From contig OZ023275.1 in assembly GCA_964007475.1 (NCBI GenBank), forward strand, positions 6,510,001 to 6,574,000: a stretch of 64,000 bases of DNA, given 5' to 3'. This stretch comes from Hybos culiciformis. Taxonomy: Eukaryota > Arthropoda > Insecta > Diptera > Hybotidae. How positions within the stretch are numbered: the first letter of the stretch is position 1; each line of letters starts with the position of its first letter. The notes beneath the pieces were generated by a model. It was not told where the DNA came from. It searched no databases and saw only the letters and a program-made list of their open reading frames with translations. The translations under genes were made by a program, and so were the position numbers. This document shows positions 48,341-59,894 of the stretch, piece by piece.

Positions 48341-50086
48341 TGAATATATTATTCCTGTCACTATAACAGCGAAGGCTAAAGAAAATATTGTATATAAAAC
48401 AAATAAAATCAAAATAAAAACAAAGAGGAATCTCCGCAACTCTGATAAAGCTTGCCAGCGTTATCGGTCCGTAAAAAAAGGTCTACAATTTAATAAAATT
48501 ACTGACGAACTACCGGTAGAAAAAGGTGAATTTCCCCACATGGTTGCTTTAGGTTATCCATCAACGAAATTTGGAAGCGATTTTAGTTGGGGCTGTGGAG
48601 GTACCTTGATATCTGAACGATATATTTTAACAGGTTCGTATTACAAAGAACTAATATTTTATAATATACTTACATATATTTTATTTTAGCGGCACATTGT
48701 ACAGGACGGGTTGATCCAACAATGGTTCGAATGGGAAAGCTATCCTTAGATTCAAATCTAGATAATTTAACAGCAGTAGATATTCCAGTTGAAGTAAGAT
48801 ATATATATTTATAAATGTAAATACAAATATATATAATTTTTTTTATTAAAACAACAAATAAAATAAACATCATTGGAAAAGAGAGCGAAGATGATTTATC
48901 TATGAGTGATTAAAAATAGTATCATTCAAAGTAATCACATTTTTTTCTATGATTTCCTTAAGTTTCTATAAAATAAATTAAATATGGACTTGATTTATAA
49001 TTTCATGGGCAATTAAAAAGCGTACTATCATTATGTTTACATAACATTACATACTATCATATGTTTAGGATATATAACAGTTCTTAGTGTGTATATATTT
49101 TTTATATGTGATAAGCTAAGCAAAATCCTTAAATTTGTAAGTTACAAGAGTAGTAATTTTCTATCCATATTATATCATTCTTCTGATCAAAGAACAATAA
49201 TAATGATAATGACGAATGATGACCATAATGATTGCTCGGAACCTCATATTGCAATAGAAAAGGGATGGGGGGTAAAATAATGCTGATAAATTTAAAAATA
49301 CAATGTAAAGACAATGATTGAATTTTTTTTTCCTAACAATTTTATAAACATTAATGTTTGAAGTTGTTATAAAATTTAATTAATTTTACTTATTCTTTTA
49401 AATTTTAGAAAATTGTTGTACACCCGGAATATAGTAGTCTTTTGAAATACCATGATGTTGCTCTTATTCGATTGGCAAATGATATAAAATTTGAGTCTGG
49501 GCGAATTTTACCTGCTTGTCTAAGTAATCAAATGATTGATGTTACCTCGAATACAACATTATGGGCAACCGGATGGGGTGTTGTTAGTACTAATAGTAGG
49601 TTTCTTATAATTTATATAATAATTTTTAGAAACTGGGTAGAAGATTTATATATACCCAGTTGCTAACAAATGAAAGTAAATACGAAAACTTTGAAAATTT
49701 GTATTTATGCTCGCATCCACAGCAATAGAATAACGTAAATTTTTATTTTTTTTAAAGATCGATCTCGCTCTGTAGTTTTATTGAAAGCGAACTTAACAAG
49801 TTATGATCTGATGACGTGCAATCAAACTTATATTGATAACGGAGTTACAGATCAATATCCAACTGGCTTGAATAATGGTCAATTATGTGCTGGTGATCCT
49901 GAGGAAAAAAAAGATACGTGTCAAGGAGATTCATTTGGCCCTTTACAATATTTAGACGGAACAAATGAAATGTCTGTTGTTATAGGAATAACATCATTCA
50001 GTGCTTCTTGTGGCACAAAGATACCCAGTGTTTATGCCAGGGTAGCATTCTATTTAGATTGGATAGAATCTGTAGCTTGGCCTTGA
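48341..50086 (+). CDS. Duplicated trypsin-like protease domain, probably inactive
   Basis: Exons 48341-48633, 48690-48793, 49409-49595 and 49758-50086 match exons 5-8 of the long CLIP protease, with splice sites and frame intact. Upstream coding may come from the CLIP exon at 45919-46135, whose phase fits. The catalytic His (TAAHC), Asp (HDVALIRL) and Ser (GDS) remain, as does the specificity Asp before CQGDS. But three conserved glycines are replaced: ITDG is ITDE at the activated N-terminus, GDSGGP is GDSFGP beside the active serine, and SFGASC is SFSASC in the substrate pocket. These changes should block or strongly weaken catalysis, as in serine protease homologues. No nonsense codon or frameshift is present. 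Whether it is a new homologue or an early pseudogene cannot be told from sequence alone. Confidence 0.75.
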
Positions 50087-50877
50087 AACTTTCATTTATT
50101 ACAAATAAGACTCTAAATTAAGTTATTTTTCTTAGTATAGTTTTTTGAGTCAGTTTAAAAGCTTAATTATAATTAAAATTATAAAAAAAATAATGATAAT
50201 TATTTTTGACTTATAAAAAGACTTTTATTTTAAGTTAAATTTATGTTTTCTAATAAAAAGAAATGCATATTTATAAAAGAAAAACTTTTTAAGATATGTA
50301 CCAAGTTTTTTTTAATTTTTAAACTACATTTATTGCAAACAGTTAAGGGTTACATAAAAGAAGTAAGTAGCGTCAAACTTGAATAATAAAAATATTAACT
50401 ACAAATTAAGGATAATAACTGAAACACAAAAAGTAATTCCTAAATATCTATTCGTTTATTAAGCATTTTAGATTAATTTATTGATATACCCTAAGTGCGA
50501 ACTATAAGCTCCATTTTTTCTAATATTGGTTATGATACATTTAAGGTCTGAAGTAGGTTGCAAAGACGATATAATATCACTTATATTTTATTACCCTCAA
50601 ATTTTGAATTGTTAATTTATTTTTTTTTAGTTTGTGATAATTTTTTTTTTCAGTTCTAATTTTCTTTAAAAAAAATTAGGTGCTTTTATTTAATTCAGTG
50701 TCCCGATTGCAGTATCCTCGGCTGAAACAGGCCTTTAATTTCAAATTCTTCTTATTTGTATCGAATGCTTTTTTAAAATATTTGGAACATTTAATAACAA
50801 GTATTTGCAAGAAGCAATTTTTATTTTTAACTTTACAAAGAATTTTCTGTTAAACAATATTTTTTTATTCATATTTT

Positions 50878-51077
50878 NNNNNNNNNNNNNNNNNNNNNNN
50901 NNNNNNNNNNNNNNNNNNNNNNNNNNNNNNNNNNNNNNNNNNNNNNNNNNNNNNNNNNNNNNNNNNNNNNNNNNNNNNNNNNNNNNNNNNNNNNNNNNNN
51001 NNNNNNNNNNNNNNNNNNNNNNNNNNNNNNNNNNNNNNNNNNNNNNNNNNNNNNNNNNNNNNNNNNNNNNNNNNNNN
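50878..51077. other. Assembly gap of 200 N
   Basis: Exactly 200 undetermined bases, a size often used as a placeholder. It coincides with the right edge of the duplicated block, so a further repeat copy may be collapsed here. Confidence 0.99.
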
Positions 51078-54000
51078 GAGGATAAAAATAAAACTCAAAC
51101 CAAAAACAAAAAAATAGTAAAATATTCATAGACAATCTATTATGTATAGGTTATTTGTGGGATAAAGTTTTTGTATAATTCTAAGCAAAGAAGTTTGTAA
51201 ATTCTTGAAATCTTGAAATCTTTGAAATGTAGTATGGAATCAATTCGAAATAAAGCCAACCAGTTAGCAGTTACATTTGTATATTGCATTAAAGAACCAT
51301 TTTAAATTATTTTTTTAATGATTAAAACACATTATGTATTTCCGGCACGGAACAAAGGCTTCATTAAAGATTTCTCAATAATTTTTAATATTTTTGAAAA
51401 TCATGTTTCTAAAATTTAGATAAATATTTTGAACGTTAATAAATAAAAGTGCATCTTTCAATATTTATTGAAATGTAAATTATGTTTTTATTAATAATGT
51501 ATTTCAAAAAAATATTTTAAACCATATTCATTATCTATAAACAACACTTACTAAATAAATATTTATGCAATTACTGCTTGCCCTAAGTCAGAGTTTTGTG
51601 TTCTTGTGTTGTTGATTCGTAATATATGCAGCACAGTGAAATGTGGAAAATGTTATTAAAATCATTTTTTATGAAATAAAATGATAATTTATTTTATTTG
51701 ATTTATATTTTATATTTATATTAAAAACATAGCTACATATGTAACAAATATAAAATAATCCTGATTTTTATTAAAAAAAATAAAAATACTATACATAATG
51801 CTACATGTTTTCAGAATTCCATTAACTAAATATTAATGATTAAGGTGATAAAGAATAATACATATATTAATAAAAGCATATTGAAAACCATTAGAAAATT
51901 ACAATCGCACACACTTTAGACTTTATGAAATAAATTTATTGCAGAGTTTACTCAATTTCGTACTTTATTTATTTTATTGAAATTAAATCCCTTTTTTCAT
52001 TTAGAATACATCTATTAAATATAATAAATATTTTTTTTGTCCATATTCCTAATGCCAAGAATTAATTTTTTATTTGTTTTATTTAACAGGAAAAACTTGT
52101 AATTAAATAGGTTTAAATAGTAAAATTTTTATGGTATAATCTTAGATGAAAGGGGAGGAATAAATTAATCATCATTGAATCTAATATCCACAAGGATTTA
52201 GAACTTAACCATAATGTTTAATGAGTTTAAATTATAATCCATGATGAAAAATCTCATTTTGTTTTACCAAATGTAAAACTATATAAAAATAATAAAAAAA
52301 ACCAATATACCAAAATACATAATAATTTTTTTTTATTGATTCGTAAATGAATTTTTTCATTATAAAAATTGAATACTTAAATTACTTTTTAAATTAATAA
52401 TAAAATAGTTCTATCAGGTTATTTCATTTAGTAGAAAAATATAAAAAATAAATAACTATGGCGGATTTGCCGTATTATTGTTTTTATCGATGAAAAACTT
52501 ATAACTTCTATAACTTTTGACCTTGTGAACAAAGAGAGTTCAAAATAGGCTTAACATTTTTTTTTTAAATCTCTGTCGCTGTACAGAAAATGCTAATTTT
52601 TTATTATTTATTTAATTATTTATCATGAAAGTAAATTACTTTCAAAATTTTTCGTAAATGAATGATTCGATCAATGCAATTTTATGAATAGTTATAGAGG
52701 TTTTATTACGCATATTTTGAGTATGATTTCAGTTTTTTCTATCACCTACATAGTTCAAAAGTTATTTTCAGCCTTCCGGCAAACAAAATGAAAAAATAAA
52801 TAAATGAACCTAATTTAATATGCAATAATATGCAATAATTTAGCTACAAGGAAAAATGATTTCAAATATTTTTTTGTGCAAATATTTGTGGTTAAAAAAA
52901 TTTAAAATACCTTTGTCATTAATAATTTATGCAACTAATAATTTGTAACAAATAAAATTTTTGATTTGATTTTTAGGTAACTTGGTTACTAACTATAATC
53001 CTGAATGCTAAAAGAATAACTCTATAAATTTACTGCACGGTGATTCGCTATAGTATTCAAAATATTATTGTCAATAGGTGACGTCAATAGGTTATTTTTT
53101 CAAGAATTTTTTTTTCCATGTTTATTCATTTTTTTGTATATAAAATTTTTTAAATTGTAATTAATTCTTTCGACGGACTTTAAATTCGCCAGTTTGAAAT
53201 AGAAAAAGTAAAAAATAATTTCCTGGAAAATGTAAGCCAATTCTTGTCAATATATAATTGCAATCAAAATTTACATAAATTAAAACATATTGTACATATA
53301 ATGATTATTAGAATGTGAAAAAAGATAAAAAAAATTTGCGATAAAACATGGTTTAGTTAGATAATTGATTATGAATTATAATACTAAAAGCGTTATTTCG
53401 ATGTGTGTGTGTATATGACTAAATTTAAAGTAAATAAAATAGTTTTAGAAAGAAGAATTTAAGTTTTGCATAATTTATATTTTAGAAATGGGATAGTATG
53501 TATTAATAAGATTATTAGGGTTTTTGAAAAAGATTGTATAATAAAAAATAAAATATTATACAATGGGTTTTATTTTATCATTGTCATCACAATGCAAAAT
53601 GTACATACATTATATCTCCATCTTAAGGATTAAAAACATCATGATTTCAACAAAACACTTATTTTTTCTGACTTAATTTTATCCAAATAATTGATTTTAA
53701 AAAAAAAAAAAATAAATCTTATTGAATGATATTTTTGTTTTCGTTCTATTCAGCAATAATAAATTAAATTTGACAATTTCTAAGGATTGCATTAGAGTAT
53801 AAGAAATAAAAAAAATTAATTGATCTATGAAATATCTTAAGTTAGGAAATATCTTAAGTTAGGAAATGTAATGAAACTTTATTTCTATCCATATAAAGCA
53901 GTTAAGTTTAAGTTTGAGTGTAACTTTAATATAAATAAGTACATGAGAGAATTTCCATAACATAAATAATATTAGTCTTAAAGTACACAATGAAGTACAA

Positions 54001-57000
54001 AATAAAAATGAGTTGATTGTTTTAAGTAAACGCATTTTTCAAAAAACGCATTTGTCATAATAATGGTTATATATCTTTTTTAAAATAATGTATAATGTAT
54101 AATCCTATATAATACACGTATTTACAATATTCTTGTATGTAATATGTTATATGTACATTTATTTATGCATATAAGTATTTTTCTTTGTTTAAATAAAGGA
54201 AATATTGTTTACGTAACTTTGTCTTAAAGAAAGATTTTAAAATTATTAAGGTTATATATTTATTCCCTAAAGAATCATTTATGAACAACATCTAATGTAG
54301 ATTGTAGGTAGAAAACAAAAAAATTTAAATCTTATAAAATATCTAAAAATTGAAAGATTAGAAATCTGCGTCACAATTTTTTAAATAAAATATAAATATC
54401 TAAATCATAATGTACACATTTAATACACCCAACCTATCTACTTATGTTTTTACAAAATATCCTTTTTTACTTTGAATTTTAGAATACGCACCTTTTTGTT
54501 TTTAATCAAATAGAAAATTCAGAAAATTTCTTTTACAATCAATCAGTGTGGCAAAATTGAATTGTTGTCATAAGTCAATGGCAAATTTTTTATTTTTAAC
54601 ATTTGAATATTATATGAATTTTTCATCTTAGAATATTTTATTATTTTTATAATATTGAATATCCTGTACCTAATAAACTATATCGTTTTTACATGATATT
54701 TATAAACGTAAACATTTATTTAACTATACTTAGATTAGCCCTTTGATATCAGTTTATTGTTTACAAAATCGTTAATGTAATCTACTAATATCAAATTTTT
54801 TATTTTTGAAAAGTACAAAATAAAGATTTTAAAATTAACAAAGTAAAATTTGGAATAAAAAATTTGAAAATAGAACTTCTTATAATAAAATTTCTAATTT
54901 TCTTCATTATTTAAAAGTAACCTAGTTATAATAAAATAAATTTAGAAATTTAGCTAAGATTACTCTATGTATGAGTAAAATAAATAATTTTTTAAATTAA
55001 GTATGTATACCTATATTAAGTACATAATAAAAAAATTAGTGGTGTGATTGTCAAAAAAAAATGTTTTATTGAAAGCAATGCAATCTGCCAATTTATTTTT
55101 CTAATAATTGATCTAATATTTATGATCTTATTACAATTATAATAGTTATTATGAATTTATTTCATTTTTTGTTGTCCATTTAAATTTTATTTATTTTAGT
55201 TTGTTTATTTTTATTTAGTAAATGTTAACTAAACAAATGTCACTGACTTCTCTATATAAAAGACGAAACATCAAATTTGTCTATGTATTAAGGTCGAATA
55301 AGCTTTTCATACAGATAAAAAATTTTATGTGTAGTCTTTATATAGAGAAGTCAATGCAAATGTATACAGAGGGAATCTATTATATTCATGTTATTCAAAT
55401 ATTATCAATATATATATATGTATATTAAAAAATTGTCTAATGTATATTTTATAAAATCCTCTTTAATAATAAATTGATATTGATTCACCTGTTTGAATAT
55501 TACAATTTTATTGAATGTTTTGGCATTTTATTATTTCTGTTTTGTTATTAATAAAATTTTATATAGGTACTTATTGTTATAATGTACAAGAGACAGGCTT
55601 AATTTTTTATATTAAACTTAAGGTTTTAAATTTGTTTTAAAACTAAAAAAGAAACCTTTTTAATTTTTTTTCCATAAAAATAATGTTAGACAATTATTCA
55701 CTTCATTTGAATTGTTAATTTGAAAAAAGTGAATGAAGCAGGAAATTATTTTTAGTTTTTATACATATTATTTTTTCAATGAAATTTCGGGGAAAACATA
55801 AAACACAAATAAGGCTATTTATATAGCAAATTTTTTTTTACATATATATCTGAACTATTTCAGAACTATACTTTACGTACGCATGATAGTATAGTTAGGA
55901 AAATTTATTAACTGACATAAATATATGAAAAAAAAAATTTATTTTCATAACTTTATGGTATAAAATATAAATTATTTGTAATGATTCTATGTAAATTAAG
56001 TATGGCCGTAGACTGTAGGTGGTTACTTTTTCATAAAAACTTTATTTTGATATTTGCATTGTTTTTTTTTCTATAATTTGATAAGCATTTATGTATTATG
56101 TACTTCTATAATTACATCACATTATTATTCATATTTTATAATTATTTATATTTCATAAATTTTCATATATTGTTTTCAAGATTTTTAGATGGACACTTAA
56201 TAAACCTTTTTTGTCATGGAAAATAGATGTTCACACACAATTTGAATATTTACCTTGAATGGTCGAAATGTTCAGTTTTTTTACGGTCATAATCGGCGAT
56301 TCCTAATTAAAATATCTTTTTGAAGTTCTTTTTTTTTTATTTTAAACCAATTCACGTTATTTAATTAATCTTGTGGCTCTAAACATAAAAATATATATAT
56401 AATTTCGATATTATATCCATATAGTGAATAAAATAAAAAACAAATTAACTAGAATAGGAAAAGAAATTTTCAAGAAAAATTGTTTAAGAAAACATTATTG
56501 AAAGCGTTTTCCTTCTGTATAAGTATTTTTTTTTTTTTATTCGGATAGGTTAATATTATGAAAAAATAATTATCATAGCAGGGTTCTTGTATATTTTTTT
56601 TCCCGGATCTAAATAAAATAAATAAAAAAAAAAATACTTTAAGAAGTTTTCTTTGTATATTTCCAACATTTGTTCTCTTTTATTATTTAAGAACTCAGGG
56701 GTCTTATTCTGTATTCTGAGCTGAAAGTTAAATTTTCTGAAAGTTGAATTTCATTCTGAAAAATAATCAGTATTTTATATCATTTTCAGAACGGACGAAA
56801 TAGGACTTCGTTAATTATTAGAAAAGTTCAAAAAGGAAAAAAATATATTTTACATTATGTCATTTTTAGAAAAATTATATTATGGAACAGAACAAATTTA
56901 TACAAATTATTATTATATATTAATGAAATTCTTAAATAATATAAGAAGATCTTTAAAAAAAAACATCTATTGGTGTACGTAGTCATATAAAATTAATTTT

Positions 57001-58890
57001 TTCTTCTGTATTTCTAAAAATTGTGCATAAATTTAGAGAATATTTAATTTTGTTAATTTAAGTATATTACTTATTTATTTCATTATGTAAATAAGAAACT
57101 ATATTTATTCGTAACATTTTATGTACGTGGAACCTACAAAAAAAAAAAAAAACATAAAAAACAAACTGATTTTCTGCAATATCATTTTGCTTTTACGCAT
57201 TACATGTTACGGTTACATGTTACATAATATCATGTTCTCTAGTATAATTTTATACATATTTTATCTTAGTCCAAATAAGAAAGAACACAAAATTGATGGT
57301 AATGAGAATTAAATTAAAGAAAATTTATGAAAAACAAAAATTACATATAGAATAATTTATTTTAGTATACGATGTTAACATAAAGAAATAAATAAGTAAT
57401 TCCCAACTTATGAAAAAAACTTATAGATCATATTTTTTTTTTAAATTGTGTGTTTAATATTTTGAGTTAATAAAGTTAATGCTTAACATTTTATTAGTAT
57501 CTAACTTCAAAATCCGTATAACATCAGAAAAAAAATACCTAATGACAGAAAATTAATGAAAAAAACTGATATTAGATTCATGTTCTTCCAGAAGACTTTA
57601 AAGGAAACAATATACAATGATTAAATTAATTAATCATAATAATAAGATTGTTTATTTTGATAATGTGAAAAAAAATACTTTTAATGAAATATTATCCATT
57701 ACTTGTTTTGGTTTAAGATCGGATTTTATTTGTTTTATTTTCCAATTGTGTTCTGTTTGGTTTCTAATTATAAATAAAAATTAGAGATCGAAACAAGGTT
57801 TGCACCGGGACCGACAATAGTTATACATATTTGTTTAATTTCCTTTATGTGATATTTACTTAGAAAAAGCTAGAAAAATTTCATAAATAATCATTTTTAT
57901 TATTATTATTATTATTTTAATTGAACTTTATTATTTAACCTTTGTGTATGAACAGAATCGCTAAATTTATAGTTTAACTCTATTTTGGGAAGCATTACAT
58001 TATATTACATATAATTACAAAACACACAAATACATTTCCACAAAATTTGTATATTATAGTAATATTTCATTAGAAAAATCGTAAATTATATTTGTTTTTT
58101 TTTTTCGTAATTTTTGTAAATTACATAAGTTTTGGCTTTCATAATTATAATAAATTTATTTCTCAGGGGATTATATGTGGTGGCGATAATTATAACACAT
58201 TAATTTACTTTATAATAAGCTTATATTTATGAATGTTTGCTTATATATTAAATAATATTATACATTTTACTATTTTTCTTCATTTAAAATTTTAATATTA
58301 TATAAATTTCTTTGTTAATTTACGTAATTAAAAAATTAGAAAAAAAAAATTAACAGATGTGTTATATATTTACTTAATAAATAACTTAATTTTTTTTTTT
58401 CGTCACGTGTACAATTAAAGATTATTTTATTAAAGAAATTAATAGGGGTTGATGAGTGGGGTTTCTAATCCCTTATTTTTAAAGAGAGTCAATTTTTTTA
58501 TGAAGTTAAAATATAATTTATATTTTAATAAATATTATGTAGTTTGCCAAATTGGCCCAAGTCATTGTTGTATAAATATACCTATATTTTATATTATTAT
58601 AGTATAGTATTTTGTTATAGGATTCTTGCAATATGAAAATAATAAAAAAAAATCTCAACATTGTAATTATATTCGAAGAATTGAGCCAAATTGGCTTACA
58701 TTCAAGTATTTATTTATTATTATTATTAAAATTTTATTTACAAAACAATATCATAAAATATGCAGTCTAAATAATACTTTAAAAAAGAAAGCCACAATCC
58801 TGTGATGAATCAGTTATGATACTTAAATTCTTATATAATTTTAATTCACTGAATATTAATATTGGTATATTATTGTTCAATGAAAAAAAT
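51078..58890. other. Gene-free A+T-rich region
   Basis: I see no supported coding region on either strand. It contains the 116-bp P-like MITE at 55241-55356, an ATT microsatellite at about 57895-57917 and a 17-bp tandem pair (ATCTTAAGTTAGGAAAT) near 53833-53868. It could be spacer or intron of a gene outside the window. Confidence 0.55.
55241..55356. mobile_element. 116-bp deletion derivative of the P-like element
   Basis: The first about 74 bases match the left end of the element at 12225 and the last about 42 match its right end. The join is at CATACA/ACAGATAAA. Ends are CACTGACTTCTC and, reverse-complemented, CATTGACTTCTC. A perfect 7-bp duplication, CAAATGT, flanks it at 55234-55240 and 55357-55363. 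Confidence 0.93.
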
Positions 58891-59894
58891 CAGGGGTGGA
58901 ATTATGTAACTTTGTAGTCTTTGTGACAATCGACAATCTCAAACACGATCAATTTCTATGGACAATGAAAATTACGCTTCACGTATCTAATCATCATCGT
59001 CATTTTGAAATAAAAAGGTAGTAAAACTCAATAAATATCTTGAAAGGATAACTAGTTTATAAAGTAATCCTTAATTTATAAAATATTTGTAAAATTTGTA
59101 GAGGAAAAGCGAAGATTGTGTACCGACTTTTCTAAAATTTTGTAGTCAATTGTCGATAAAAAAAATTTGCTTCCTATAATTTAAATTATCGTGAATTGTC
59201 TATCAAAATAAAACGACAGCTATTTTTTGGTCGTTTCTATAGTAAATGAATGTCGATTTGGCTGAAATTTGGGGAGGAGGTAGATGCGATGACTAAACCT
59301 CGAAATCCAACAGAATTTTTCCACGAAACCCCCCGTTTCGGAAATATGACCCACCAAATTTTTCATATGTTTCATATACAGGAAATTTTTTTTTGCTCCT
59401 ATTTGCCTTATTTTTGGAGAGGGGGTAGATGAGGTGCCCCGAATGTCAAATCCAAACAATTTTTTTCGGAACAATCTTATTTGGTATGTATGAAAATTTT
59501 GGGGGCCATATTTCCGGAACGGAGGGTTTCCTGAAAAAATCCTCTTGGACTTGGGGGTTTGGTCACCGCCTCTACCTCCCCACCAAGTTTCAGCGAAATC
59601 GAATCTCAACACTCATCTGCACTTTAGCCAAATTCTCTACATTTTTTTTTTTTTTCAAAACGATTAAACGAAAATTCGCGATCTTTTTACGTGAAGCAAA
59701 GAAGTCGACATGGGCGCTTTTATGAACGAGGTCGACAAATATTAAAAATTTTTTTGGTTAATTTCTCAATAAAATTATGAGAAATGAATTTTCTAGCTTT
59801 TAAAATTACATGAAGCAAAAAGTCGACAATTGTTAAAATTTGTGACAATTGTCGATTGTCGACCGGAGACAATTGTTATATGATTCCACCCCAG
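58891..59894. mobile_element. hAT-like element with internal inverted modules
   Basis: Left end CAGGGGTGGAATTATGTAAC; right end, reverse-complemented, CTGGGGTGGAATCATATAAC. Subterminal GACAATCGACAAT motifs occur at both ends. Inside, a module of roughly 90 bp (GGCTGAAATTTGGGGAGGAG and onward) occurs at about 59250-59340, again in part at 59410-59475, and inverted at about 59500-59605. Open frames here are by-products of these modules. No 8-bp target duplication is evident. Confidence 0.75.

Larger units (their letters stand above)
46929..50877 (+). repeat. Segmental duplication, copy B
   Basis: Same-orientation copy of 37531-40345. It starts in intron 4 sequence and runs past the last protease exon until the assembly gap at 50878, so its true right end is unknown. 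It is split by the insertion at 47116-48266. Confidence 0.93.

Noticed and set aside
59220..59725. Overlapping open frames of 60-130 codons on both strands
   Set aside because: They lie inside the inverted modules of a hAT-like element and arise from its GC-richer repeats; no protein motif is present.
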